A stretch of DNA of 64,000 nt from an uncultured Bacteroidales bacterium (GCA_900320185.1 ONRD01000005.1:33545-97544); one strand, 5' to 3'. Positions 27,326 to 35,860 are shown, numbered from the stretch's first letter. A program made the numbers and translations. Notes: generated from the sequence alone by a model not told the origin.

Positions 27326-27751
27326 AAAACTATCTTATTTTTATTTTATTCTCTGATGTTGTCAATGGCTTCTTGTTCGGTTAATAAAACAGTAAAATTG
27401 GAAACGCCCTTTGTTGCAGTTGTCAAGCTTATAGATGCCGAGCAGGCATTGGATTTAGAAACAGCAAAACAATATATTGATGTGGCTCGGGTGTATACGA
27501 ATTTTGGTTCAGAAAATCCACAAGAAGATTGGGAAAAAATGATACGGTTTAATTATAATCTTGGCAGAGATAAAAAATTTACGAATAATTTTGGATATAG
27601 GAACTATGATATTTTGGAAACGGTCAATGGTAATAACGCAAGCATTTGTTTTAAAGCAAAAAGAGATAACGTAAGTATAAAAACAATAACTTACGGATTA
27701 GAGAAACGACAGAAAAAATGGATAGTTGTTTCCATCAATTATGTGATATGA
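27317..27751 (+). CDS. Small lipoprotein, candidate Rhs immunity protein 3
   Basis: A 144-residue protein from ATG 27317 (MENKTILFLFYSLMLSMASC, lipidation Cys 20). The open frame extends upstream to 27260 but those codons lie in the toxin tail. The mature part (FVAVVKLIDAEQALDLETAK, EDWEKMIRFNYNLGRDKKFT) may form a small alpha/beta fold of the NTF2/DUF4019 type, with a C-terminal KWIVVSINYVI strand; this is a guess from the pattern. Its start overlaps the stop of toxin tail 3, as expected for an immunity gene, and it is strongly AT-rich. Confidence 0.55.
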   Translation: MENKTILFLFYSLMLSMASCSVNKTVKLETPFVAVVKLIDAEQALDLETAKQYIDVARVYTNFGSENPQEDWEKMIRFNYNLGRDKKFTNNFGYRNYDILETVNGNNASICFKAKRDNVSIKTITYGLEKRQKKWIVVSINYVI

Positions 27752-27915
27752 TAATGTCCCAAAAAGTGTGTCCGGATAGGTAAAAGAAAAAAGTCTGTAA
27801 CTTTAAAGAAACAGACTTATGCTAACTTTCACAAAAGGAACAACTTTCTGAGGTAATGTGCAAGCATGCCGAGAAAGAAAACGGTCTTCACGACCTTTTG
27901 TGTAGCCTTCCCTAA
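27752..27915 (+). mobile_element. IS256-like insertion sequence, broken left end
   Basis: After a candidate terminal repeat (CCCAAAAAGTGTGTCCGGAT, starting about 27758), an ATG at 27819 gives MLTFTK, then a one-base insertion shifts the frame; the next frame continues EQLSEVMCKHAEKENGLHDL before diverging near 27900. This resembles the first 30 residues of Bacteroidetes IS256-family transposases. The remaining transposase and the other end are absent: within 60 bases the sequence returns to GC-rich chromosome and the uxaC end. The fragment marks the right edge of the foreign region. Confidence 0.45.
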
Positions 27916-27975
27916 AAGGGGACGCTTACACGATGGTATCCGCGCGAGGCGAAGCAGGGGCCGCACCAACCTGTA

Positions 27976-29394
27976 TCAGAACCGGAAGTATTCCTTGGCG
28001 TTGTTGTAGGAGATGTCCCGGACCATCCGCTCGATGTCGGCTATCTCGCTCGAAGGGATCTTGCCATCTTCGATGTCCTTGCCGAGGACGTCACAAAGGA
28101 TCCTGCGGAAATATTCATGGCGCGGATAGCTGATGAAACTGCGCGAGTCCGTGAGCATTCCGACGAACCGGCTGAGGAGTCCGAGGACCGAAAGGGCGTC
28201 CATCTGGCGCCTCATTCCGACTTCCTGGTCGAGGAACCACCAGCCCGATCCGAACTGCATCTTGCCGGGCACGGAGCCGTCATTGAAGTTGTAGGCCATG
28301 GTCATCATCACCTCGTTGTCCTTGGGATTGAGGCAGTAGAGGATGGTCTTCGCAAGCTTCCCTTCTGAAGCGAGCCGGTCGAAGAACTTGTTTCCGGCGG
28401 CGGCGATCTCCTGGTCGTGGATCGCATCGTAGCCGGTGTCGGGTCCCACGAGACCGAACATCCTTGAGTTGTTGTTGCGGATGGCGCCGATGTGGAACTG
28501 CTGAGCCCACCCTGCCTCTGCGTCCATAACCGCCTGGTCGTGCAGGAAGGCGGAGCGGAACTTGGCAAGTTCTCCGGCGTTGGGAGCCTTCCCGAGCAGC
28601 ACTTTCTTGAATATGATCTCGATCTCGATCTCCTTGTAGTCGGCGCTGTAGAAGTTCTCGAGACCGTGGTCGGAAAGCTTGCAGCCCATCGAGGCGAAGA
28701 AGGCATGCCTCTTTTCAAGAGCCTCGCGAAGGTCGGCATAGGAATCAATCTCCTTCCCGGCCGCCTCGCCGAGCTGCACCAGATACTTCTTGTAGGCTGC
28801 AGGATCCTCGATGGCCATCGCCTTGTCGGGGCGCCATGCCGGAATGACCTTCGTCCCGAACGGGTTCTCCGCTATCATCTTGTGCCAGCGTAGGTCGTCG
28901 GCGGGATCGTCCGTCGTGCAGACAGTCTCGACGTTGAACCTGCGGATCAGGGCCTGTCCCCTGAACTCGGGAGTCGCCAGCTTGGCATTGCACTCTTCGA
29001 AAATCTCGCGCGCGGTGGCAGGAGAAAGGATCTTGTCTATTCCGAAAACCCGGCTCAGCTCAAGGTGCGACCAGTGGTAAAGGGGGTTCCTGTGGAGGTA
29101 AGGCATGGTCTGCGCCCACTTCTCAAAGGTCTCCCAGGCAGAATGCGTACCGCCGGTGAGGTATTCCTCCCCCACTCCGTTCGCCCTCATTGCACGCCAC
29201 TTGTAATGGTCGCCGTAATGTCCGTCCACCAGCCACAGCTGGGTGATGTCCCGGAACTGGATGTTCTGGGCTATCTGCTGCGGCACCAGATGGCAGTGGT
29301 AGTCGATGATGGGCATCTTCTCGGCGCTCCCATGGTAGAGTTGCCTGGCAGCGTCCGTCCTGAGCATGAAGTCTTCGTTGATAAAACTCGCCAT
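27976..29394 (-). CDS. uxaC: Glucuronate isomerase UxaC
   Basis: A 472-residue uronate isomerase that converts D-glucuronate to D-fructuronate and D-galacturonate to D-tagaturonate in the cytoplasm, first step after uptake. The start FINEDFMLRTDAARQLYHG, the metal-site IIDYHCHLVPQQIA, and TDDPADDLRWH, HIGAIRNNN and GSGWWFLDQEVGMRRQMDAL segments are all typical. Full length with no frameshift. It is divergent from an ExuT-like transporter; the shared gap holds a palindromic operator and a well-spaced promoter. Function fits the pectin operon 3 kb away, which would deliver galacturonate. Confidence 0.96.
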   Translation of the reverse strand: MASFINEDFMLRTDAARQLYHGSAEKMPIIDYHCHLVPQQIAQNIQFRDITQLWLVDGHYGDHYKWRAMRANGVGEEYLTGGTHSAWETFEKWAQTMPYLHRNPLYHWSHLELSRVFGIDKILSPATAREIFEECNAKLATPEFRGQALIRRFNVETVCTTDDPADDLRWHKMIAENPFGTKVIPAWRPDKAMAIEDPAAYKKYLVQLGEAAGKEIDSYADLREALEKRHAFFASMGCKLSDHGLENFYSADYKEIEIEIIFKKVLLGKAPNAGELAKFRSAFLHDQAVMDAEAGWAQQFHIGAIRNNNSRMFGLVGPDTGYDAIHDQEIAAAGNKFFDRLASEGKLAKTILYCLNPKDNEVMMTMAYNFNDGSVPGKMQFGSGWWFLDQEVGMRRQMDALSVLGLLSRFVGMLTDSRSFISYPRHEYFRRILCDVLGKDIEDGKIPSSEIADIERMVRDISYNNAKEYFRF

Positions 29395-29432
29395 ATTAAA
29401 AAGATTTTATTGTGTCCTGTGTGTTACAAAGA

Positions 29433-29464
29433 CAAAAATACTTATTTTTGCATAGAAATACAAA
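29433..29464 (-). promoter_or_regulatory. Promoter of uxaC
   Basis: On the minus strand TTTG (29464-29461) and TATTTTTG (29440-29433) are separated by exactly 20 bases, a full match to the Bacteroidetes TTTG-N20-TAnnTTTG promoter. Transcription would start near 29426. The -33 element lies inside the operator at 29458-29473. Confidence 0.75.
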
Positions 29465-29473
29465 CGTTTGCAT
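29458..29473. promoter_or_regulatory. Operator between uxaC and the hexuronate transporter
   Basis: ATACAAACGTTTGCAT matches the palindrome at the pectin operon promoter in 15 of 16 bases. It covers the -33 element of uxaC, and a repressor bound here could also affect the transporter on the other strand. Confidence 0.65.
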
Positions 29474-29539
29474 CCGATTTCGGTCCATTTGTCGGGAATT
29501 GTTTGTAAATTGCGGAAGGAAAACAACAAAACCATACAT

Positions 29540-30997
29540 ATGTCTACACAAAAGAAACTGATGACCAACTGGCGCTGGTGGCTGTGTTCGCTGCTCTTCG
29601 TCGCCACGACTGTCAACTACCTCGACCGGCAGGTGCTCTCACTCACCTACGAGGACTTCATCAAACCGGAATTCCACTGGACCGACAATGACTACGGCAC
29701 GATTACGGGAATGTTCTCCATCCTCTATGCCATCGCCTGCCTGTTCGCCGGCAAGTTCGTGGACTGGATGGGCACGAAGAAAGGCTACCTGATCGCTATC
29801 GGGGTCTGGTCCGCCGGAGCCTGCCTCCACGCAGCGTGCGGCTGGGCCACCGCCCACATCGTCGACGGACTGGGCAGCGTCGCCGCGCTCCGCGCAGTGG
29901 AAGCCGGGAGCAACATAGCGCTTGCAGTGTCCACCACCTCTGTCTGGCTGTTCCTGCTGTGCCGGGGCATACTTGCCCTGGGCGAAGCCGGAAACTTCCC
30001 CGCCGCCATCAAGGTCACGGCTGAATATTTCCCGAAGAAGGACCGCGCCTTCGCGACATCCATCTTCAACGCCGGCGCTTCCGTAGGCGCCCTGGCCGCA
30101 CCGCTGTGCATCCCTCCGCTCGCCGTCAGGTTCGGCTGGGAAATGGCATTCATCATCATCGGCGGACTCGGTTTCATCTGGATGTTCTTCTGGGCGTTCA
30201 TGTACGACAAGCCTGAAGAAAGCAAGCATGTCAACGCCGCAGAACTCGAGTACATCCACCAGGACGACGAGGCGGAAGCCGCTGAGAAGGCCGCCGCCCG
30301 CTCCGAAAAGGCGATCCCTTTCCTCAAGTGCTTCAAGTACCGCCAGACCTGGTCGTTCATCACCGGCAAGTTCTTCACGGACGGAGTATGGTGGTTCTTC
30401 CTCTTCTGGGCTCCTTCCTACTTCAGCAACCAGTTCGACGCTCCCGCCACCTCGCATCTGGGACAGTGGCTGATATTCACCCTCTACCTCATCGTGACGG
30501 TGATTTCCATCTTCGGCGGATACCTTCCGAAGGTCTTTGTTGAAAAGAAAGGCATGAATCCCTATCAGGGAAGGATGCTGGCGATGCTGATATTCGCGTT
30601 CTTCCCCATCGCCGCCCTCTTTGCGCAGCCGCTTGGAATGGGATCGGGCAACCCCTGGTGGCCTGCGATCCTCATCGGCCTTGCCGGAGCCGGGCACCAG
30701 GCCTGGAGCGCAAACCTGTTCTCAACCATCGGCGACATGTTCCCCAAGAGCACCATAGCCACCATCACCGGCATCGGTGCGATGGCCGGAGGTGTAGGCT
30801 CGATGATCATCCAGAAGGTTGCCGGGAAACTTTTCACCTATGCGGAGAACGCCGGAAGCGCCTTCACCTTCCTCGGTTTCGAGGGCAAGCCTGCAGGTTA
30901 CTTCATCATGTTCTGCTTCTGCGGAATAGCCTACCTCCTTGCATGGACGCTGATGAAGAGCCTGGTTCCGAAATACTCCCCTATCAAGGAGGGTTAA
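29540..30997 (+). CDS. ExuT-like hexuronate transporter (MFS)
   Basis: A 485-residue major-facilitator protein of the anion:cation symporter group that includes ExuT and related hexuronate transporters. The first helix region WRWWLCSLLFVATTVNYLDR, the MFS loop FVDWMGTKKGY, and GEAGNFPAAIKVTAEYFPKK with FNAGASVGALAAP are characteristic. The frame is open from a TTG at 29468, but that lies in the operator; ATG 29540 gives the correct N-terminus. It would bring galacturonate or glucuronate into the cytoplasm for UxaC, with which it shares a control region. Exact substrate is inferred from context. Confidence 0.88.
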   Translation: MSTQKKLMTNWRWWLCSLLFVATTVNYLDRQVLSLTYEDFIKPEFHWTDNDYGTITGMFSILYAIACLFAGKFVDWMGTKKGYLIAIGVWSAGACLHAACGWATAHIVDGLGSVAALRAVEAGSNIALAVSTTSVWLFLLCRGILALGEAGNFPAAIKVTAEYFPKKDRAFATSIFNAGASVGALAAPLCIPPLAVRFGWEMAFIIIGGLGFIWMFFWAFMYDKPEESKHVNAAELEYIHQDDEAEAAEKAAARSEKAIPFLKCFKYRQTWSFITGKFFTDGVWWFFLFWAPSYFSNQFDAPATSHLGQWLIFTLYLIVTVISIFGGYLPKVFVEKKGMNPYQGRMLAMLIFAFFPIAALFAQPLGMGSGNPWWPAILIGLAGAGHQAWSANLFSTIGDMFPKSTIATITGIGAMAGGVGSMIIQKVAGKLFTYAENAGSAFTFLGFEGKPAGYFIMFCFCGIAYLLAWTLMKSLVPKYSPIKEG

Positions 30998-31045
30998 CCT
31001 GTCTCTGACATTCTGTCAGCACTTGGCCGTTGGCAGATAATTTGA

Positions 31046-31053
31046 TATCTTTG
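31046..31053 (+). promoter_or_regulatory. -7 element for grpE-dnaJ
   Basis: TATCTTTG matches TAnnTTTG; a weak TTG lies about 20 bases upstream (31023-31025). The predicted start near 31060 falls at the base of a hairpin (31057-31085). Confidence 0.55.
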
Positions 31054-31056
31054 AAG

Positions 31057-31085
31057 CCGTCCGCCTGCATTGTCAGGTTGGACGG
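31057..31085 (+). promoter_or_regulatory. Hairpin at the 5' end of the grpE leader
   Basis: CCGTCC (31057-31062) pairs with GGACGG (31080-31085) and CCTG (31064-31067) with CAGG (31074-31077), leaving a six-base loop. It is followed by no T run, so it is not a normal terminator. It sits at the predicted 5' end of a heat-shock mRNA, 30 bases before the grpE start. Confidence 0.5.
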
Positions 31086-31115
31086 TTTCAGTTTGAATCA
31101 AAAAAGGAAAACGAT

Positions 31116-31715
31116 ATGTCCAAGAAAAAGAAAGCAGGAATGAACGTGGAAAAGGCGGAAGAAGAGAAGATTGAAGTGAAAGCCGGAACTTCCGGCGACG
31201 AGACCGGGGCGGAAGACGAGAAGAAGGCTGAATCAAAGGAGGAAGCCCCAAGCCGGTTGGAGGAGCTGGAAAAGGAGAACGAGACCTTGAAGGCAAGCCT
31301 TGCGAAGGAGAAGGACGACTACCTGCGCCTGATGGCGGACTTCGACAATTTCCGCAGGCATTCCGCCGAAGCGAAGCTTGACCTGGTGCATAATGCCGCA
31401 GCCGACACCATCAAAGGCCTCCTGCCAGTGCTGGACGACTGCGAAAGGGCTCTTAAGATGCTCGAGGAATCGCAGGATGACGCTGCGAAGGAAGGCACCG
31501 AGCTCATCTACGGCAAGCTTATGTCATACCTCAAGGGGAAGGGGCTGGAGCCTATCAAGGCCAAAGGTGAAAAATTCGACACTGATTTCCACGAGGCAGT
31601 GGCGCAGTTCAATGCCGGAGAGGAGATGAAGGGGCTTGTCTACGACGTGGTCCAGACAGGCTACACGCTTTCCGGGAAAGTGATACGCTACGCCAAGGTG
31701 GTTGTCGGGATATAA
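31116..31715 (+). CDS. grpE: Nucleotide exchange factor GrpE
   Basis: A 199-residue cytoplasmic co-chaperone that releases ADP from DnaK. The first 50 residues are charged and low in complexity; a long coiled coil (about 45-100) with DDYLRLMADFDNFRRHSAEA leads to the C-terminal beta domain with FDTDFHEAVAQF and VYDVVQTGYTLSGKVIRYAK, the GrpE signature. It is followed by dnaJ after 18 bases, the usual pair; dnaK is not in the window. A TAnnTTTG promoter and a 5' hairpin precede it. Confidence 0.97.
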   Translation: MSKKKKAGMNVEKAEEEKIEVKAGTSGDETGAEDEKKAESKEEAPSRLEELEKENETLKASLAKEKDDYLRLMADFDNFRRHSAEAKLDLVHNAAADTIKGLLPVLDDCERALKMLEESQDDAAKEGTELIYGKLMSYLKGKGLEPIKAKGEKFDTDFHEAVAQFNAGEEMKGLVYDVVQTGYTLSGKVIRYAKVVVGI

Positions 31716-31733
31716 CAGGAGGGTTCTACGGCT

Positions 31734-32933
31734 ATGGCTGAAAGAAGAGACTATTATGAAGTACTCGGGGTGGCGCGGACAGCTACCGCCGACGAGATAA
31801 AGGCCGCCTACAGGAAGGCGGCCATGAAGTGGCATCCAGACCGCTGGGTCGAAGGGACTGAACAGGAAAAGAAAACCGCGGAAGAAAAGTTCAAGGAAGC
31901 CTCGGAAGCATATTCAGTGCTGAGCGACCCTGACAAGAGGGCCAAATACGACCAGTTCGGATTCTCCGGTGTAGACAGCCAGGGGGCTCCCGACTTCAGC
32001 GGTGGATTCGGCAACCTGGAAGACTTGCTCCGCGACCTCTTCGGTGGCGGATTCGGGGGCTTCGGCGGATTCGGAGGGTTCGGCGGATTCGGAGACTCCG
32101 GCAGCGGTGCCGGCGCACGCAGCAGGCAGAAGACAGTCTACAGGGGACGTGACATACGTACGAGGGTCCGGCTTACCCTGGAAGAGATTGCCAAGGGAGT
32201 GGAGAAGGAGATAACCATCGAGCGCAACCGCCAGTGCCCCGACTGCAACGGCAAGGGGACGAAGAACGCTTCGGACATCAAGACCTGCCCCAACTGCAAG
32301 GGCACGGGCCAGGTCCAGCAGGTAACCAATTCACTGTTCGGCAGGACGATAACCTACGCCACGTGTCCGCAATGCGGCGGAGAAGGCACGATAGTGTCCA
32401 ACCCGTGCAGGACCTGCGGAGGGACTGGACTGGTAAGAAGGCGTGAGACCGTCAAGGTCAAGATCCCCGCGGGAGTGGAAGAAGGGATGCAGCTGACCAT
32501 CCGCGGAGAAGGGCATGCGGCGCCGCACAACGGGACCAACGGAGACCTGCTGGTCATAATCGAGCAACTGGAGCACCCGCAGCTCAAGCGAAATGGCAAG
32601 AACCTGTTCTACTCGACGGTGATTCCCGTCACCGAGGCAATACTCGGGACCGAGATCACAGTCCCTTGCCTGGACGGCCCGCACAAGGTCAGCGTGGATC
32701 CTGGGACACAGTCAGGTACGATCCTTAAACTTCGCGGGAAAGGACTTCCGGCCGTACAGGGGTACGGTTCCGGAAGCGGAGACTTGTTTGTCAAGGTGCT
32801 TGTCTGGATTCCGAAGAAACTCTCCAGGGACGAGAAAGACACCCTTGAAGGGATGCGCGGCAGCAAATCCTTCACCGTCGACCTTTCACGCGAGGACAAG
32901 GCCCTGTTTGACAAGCAGAAAGAGATATTCTGA
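31734..32933 (+). CDS. dnaJ: Chaperone DnaJ
   Basis: A 399-residue type I DnaJ. The J domain (1-70) has the HPD motif at 34-36 that stimulates DnaK. A Gly/Phe-rich linker follows (about 85-125, repeated GFGG), then four zinc-finger repeats CPDCNGKG, CPNCKGTG, CPQCGGEG and CRTCGGTG, and two C-terminal substrate-binding beta domains. An AGGAGG at 31718-31723 precedes the ATG. Cotranscription with grpE is likely. The repeated bases at about 32041-32095 come from the Gly/Phe linker and are not a separate repeat element. Confidence 0.98.
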   Translation: MAERRDYYEVLGVARTATADEIKAAYRKAAMKWHPDRWVEGTEQEKKTAEEKFKEASEAYSVLSDPDKRAKYDQFGFSGVDSQGAPDFSGGFGNLEDLLRDLFGGGFGGFGGFGGFGGFGDSGSGAGARSRQKTVYRGRDIRTRVRLTLEEIAKGVEKEITIERNRQCPDCNGKGTKNASDIKTCPNCKGTGQVQQVTNSLFGRTITYATCPQCGGEGTIVSNPCRTCGGTGLVRRRETVKVKIPAGVEEGMQLTIRGEGHAAPHNGTNGDLLVIIEQLEHPQLKRNGKNLFYSTVIPVTEAILGTEITVPCLDGPHKVSVDPGTQSGTILKLRGKGLPAVQGYGSGSGDLFVKVLVWIPKKLSRDEKDTLEGMRGSKSFTVDLSREDKALFDKQKEIF

Positions 32934-32964
32934 AGCTGAATACACCTTCTAACACGATAACGAA

Positions 32965-34626
32965 ATGAAGAAACTCCTCATCAGCACCGCAGCCATGATG
33001 CTGACGGTAGCTTCGTTCGCCTGCACGAACCTCATCGTAGGCAAGAAGGCTTCCGTCGACGGGAGCGTCATGTGCACGTACAACTGTGACGGCTTCGGCT
33101 TCTCCGGAGCCCTCAGCTATTCCCTCCCCGGGATGCATCCGGACGGGGAAATGATCTCTGTCGGGCGTTTCGGCCCTGACGCAGCCCAAAGGCTGCTTCC
33201 CCAGGCTCCCTACACCTATGGCGTCGTCGGACTGATGAACGAGAAGCAAGTGTCCATCGTGGAAACCACATGGGACGGGAGGAAGGAACTGCGCAACCCT
33301 GAAGGCTGGTTCGACTACTTCACCCTGATGGGAATAGTCCTCCAGAGGTCTTCGACCGCCCGCGAAGCCATCGCGCAGATGCATGCCCTCGTCCAGGAAT
33401 ATGGCTACAACAGCACCGGCGAATCATTCGCAGTATGCGACAAGGACGAAGCCTGGATCATGGAGATGATCGGCAAGGGAGAAGGACGCAAAGGCGCGGT
33501 GTGGGTGGCCCTGAGGCTTCCGGACGACTGTGTTACGGCCTACGCCAATTCCAGCAGGATCAGGACCTTCCCCCAGGCCAGGAAGATCGACAAAAAACTT
33601 GGATTCTATGTAGTGGAAGGCGAGTGCATGTACTCCCCCGATGTCATCTCCTTCGCCCGGGAAATGGGCTATTTCGACGGCAAGGACGCCGACTTCAGCT
33701 TCCGCGAAGCCTACGGCCCGCTCGACTTCAGTTCCATCCGCTACTGCGAAGCAAGGGTCTGGAGTTTCTTCCGCCACCACTACGACAAGGATGTGATCGA
33801 CTCGTATCTTCCTTTCATCAACGGTGACACCTCGAAGATCGACCACCTTCCCCTGTGGATAAAGCCCGACAAGCCGCTTTCGGTCCGCGACCTGATGAAC
33901 GACATGCGGGACCACTACGAAGGCACCGCCCTTGACATGACGGCCGACGTGAGCGCAGGCCCCTGGGCATCTCCCTACCGGAACCAGCCGGTGAACTTCA
34001 AAGACTCCCAGGGGACTGAAATGTTCCGCGAGAGGCCCATCGGATGTCAGCAGAGCGGCATGACGATGGTCTGCCAGATGAGGGACTGGCTGCCCGATGC
34101 AGTCGGAGGGGTCACCTACTTCAACCTCGACGATGCCAGCATGGTCGCCTATGTACCCTGCTACTGCGGGATCAACCGCATCCCCGAGCCGTTCCGCAGG
34201 GAGAACAACGACATGATGGAGTTCAGCACCGGCAGCGCGTTCTGGATGAACAACTTCGTAGCCAACATGGTCTACCCGCGCTACAGCGCCATGATAGGCG
34301 ACCTGCGCGAAGCGCAGTCCGAACTCGAGGACTTCTATGCGAACGACCAGAAGGAGGTCGAAGAGAGGGTAAAGGGGATGACGCCATCGCAGGCCGCCGC
34401 ATTCCTCACAGCCAAGACGGAAGCCTACACGGACATGATGATGAAGCGCTGGGAAAAGCTGGCGAAGCTTCTGATAGTCAAGCATAACGACCAGATCATG
34501 CAGCCCAGCGAAAACGGAGTCCTCGTCCGCGGCCGGCGCACCTCCCCTGAATATGCCCCCGCTTTCGTGGATGCCGTCAAGGCCCAGACGGGAGACCGCT
34601 ACGTCAAGCCGAAGGCAAAGGACTGA
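32965..34626 (+). CDS. C69 family dipeptidase
   Basis: A 553-residue peptidase of family C69 (PepD-like N-terminal-nucleophile hydrolases). After a signal peptide (MKKLLISTAAMMLTVASFA) the mature chain begins CTNLIVGKKASVDGSVMCTY, where Cys20 is both at the expected cleavage site and the family's catalytic nucleophile. Further family sequences are STGESFAVCDKDEAWIMEMI and YANSSRIRTFP. It probably works in the periplasm on dipeptides. Because Cys follows a lipobox-like ASFA, lipidation would block catalysis; I favour plain signal-peptidase cleavage. It is 31 bases downstream of dnaJ and may be read through from it. Confidence 0.88.
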   Translation: MKKLLISTAAMMLTVASFACTNLIVGKKASVDGSVMCTYNCDGFGFSGALSYSLPGMHPDGEMISVGRFGPDAAQRLLPQAPYTYGVVGLMNEKQVSIVETTWDGRKELRNPEGWFDYFTLMGIVLQRSSTAREAIAQMHALVQEYGYNSTGESFAVCDKDEAWIMEMIGKGEGRKGAVWVALRLPDDCVTAYANSSRIRTFPQARKIDKKLGFYVVEGECMYSPDVISFAREMGYFDGKDADFSFREAYGPLDFSSIRYCEARVWSFFRHHYDKDVIDSYLPFINGDTSKIDHLPLWIKPDKPLSVRDLMNDMRDHYEGTALDMTADVSAGPWASPYRNQPVNFKDSQGTEMFRERPIGCQQSGMTMVCQMRDWLPDAVGGVTYFNLDDASMVAYVPCYCGINRIPEPFRRENNDMMEFSTGSAFWMNNFVANMVYPRYSAMIGDLREAQSELEDFYANDQKEVEERVKGMTPSQAAAFLTAKTEAYTDMMMKRWEKLAKLLIVKHNDQIMQPSENGVLVRGRRTSPEYAPAFVDAVKAQTGDRYVKPKAKD

Positions 34627-34644
34627 GACACCATCAGGCTTCGC

Positions 34645-35796
34645 CTAAAGGACTTCCTTCTCGATTTCGAGCATTAGAGCATAGCGGTCCCAGTCGGCCC
34701 TGTTCGAGAAAACGAGGACCAGTACGCCTTGCTCAGGATACCTCGCCGCCAGGATCTTGAATCCGCCGTTGTCTCCGGTGTGATAGATCCTCCGCGGCGA
34801 GGTCCCGGTTCCGGGCTCTATGAACCATCCGTAGCCATACCACGTGTTCGGCCTGTTCTGGTAATCTGACCAGGGGCTCCCCGACACCTTGGTGACAGGC
34901 GTCATCGCCGCTTCGGTAAGTTCCGGACCCAGGACGGTCCCGCTGCGCAGGGCCATCTCCCATTTCACGAATTCGCGGACCGAGGTGTAGATCCCTCCGT
35001 CCGGCCTGGTGGCGAAGAAGGTTTCTTCGCCGAAGTCGTACTCGTACCATTCCTTCGGACCCGTTCCGGCGGAGGCAGGACGCTCCTCGGGAGCATCGGA
35101 GACATCCGCATATTCATAGCCATGGGCCATGCAGGGGATGGCCTCCTGGTGGTCCCGGTCGAAATATGAAGTCCTTTCCATGCCCGCGGGAAGGAAGATG
35201 TGGTCACGTACATAGGCTGTAAACTCTTCGCCGGACACCCTCTCCACCAGACGGCCGAGCAGGACATAGGTAGGGTTGATGTACTCGTAGGCTGTCCCTG
35301 GTTCGAAACGGAGCGTATCCAGGTTATCCAGATACTCCAGGGCGAGGTTCTCGTCGCCTTGGATCCTCTGCTCCCTGGTGTAGCCGGACCTGGCATCCGG
35401 AATGCCCGAGCTGTGCGAGAGCAAATGCTTGACTCTCACCCGTTTCCAGATGTCGGAGCGATATTCCGGGAAAAACTTCGCAAGAGAGTCGTCAAGGCTC
35501 ACAAGCCCTTTCTCCACCAACTGGAGTACCGCCACGGCGGTAAACTGCTTGGAGACGGAAGCGATATTGAACGAGGTGTTTGCGTCGATCCTGGTCCCCG
35601 TAGCCATGTCCGCCAGGCCGTAGCCCTTCTCGAACACGACCTTGTCCCCTTTCATCACAAGTACGGCTGCGCCGGGCTCCCCTTCCGGGAATATTCCCGA
35701 GCACAGACGGTCTATACGGGAGTAGGCACTCTCGCTGCATCCGGAAACGGCAGCGACGGCGGAAAGGAAAAGCGGAAGCATCTTTCTCATATCCAT
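34645..35796 (-). CDS. Serine hydrolase of the beta-lactamase / class C PBP type
   Basis: About 383 residues from MDMRKMLPLFLSAVAAVSGC, a lipoprotein signal; ATG 35790 (MRKM) is an alternative, and the longer open frame to 35898 overlaps the neighbouring gene. The SxxK active site is SVSK within NTSFNIASVSKQFTAVAVLQ, followed by a Tyr motif YEYINP and a C-terminal HTGDNGGF in place of the KTG box. Such proteins act as esterases, D-aminopeptidases or carboxypeptidases; which one cannot be read here. It is convergent with the C69 peptidase and divergent from GH43. Confidence 0.88.
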   Translation of the reverse strand: MDMRKMLPLFLSAVAAVSGCSESAYSRIDRLCSGIFPEGEPGAAVLVMKGDKVVFEKGYGLADMATGTRIDANTSFNIASVSKQFTAVAVLQLVEKGLVSLDDSLAKFFPEYRSDIWKRVRVKHLLSHSSGIPDARSGYTREQRIQGDENLALEYLDNLDTLRFEPGTAYEYINPTYVLLGRLVERVSGEEFTAYVRDHIFLPAGMERTSYFDRDHQEAIPCMAHGYEYADVSDAPEERPASAGTGPKEWYEYDFGEETFFATRPDGGIYTSVREFVKWEMALRSGTVLGPELTEAAMTPVTKVSGSPWSDYQNRPNTWYGYGWFIEPGTGTSPRRIYHTGDNGGFKILAARYPEQGVLVLVFSNRADWDRYALMLEIEKEVL

Positions 35797-35829
35797 GGAA
35801 TCTTCTTGACTTGCGCCAAATTTACGAAA

Positions 35830-35860
35830 TTTGATTGAATCGGGATTATTGCCTATCTTG
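35830..35860 (+). promoter_or_regulatory. Promoter of the GH43 gene
   Basis: TTTG (35830-35833) and TATCTTG (35854-35860) lie 20 bases apart, close to TTTG-N20-TAnnTTTG with one T missing in the second box. This supports the GH43 start at 35883 over the TTG at 35835. Confidence 0.45.

Noticed and set aside
32041-32100. Short tandem repeat (GGCGGATTC-like)
   Set aside because: It encodes the Gly/Phe linker of DnaJ.
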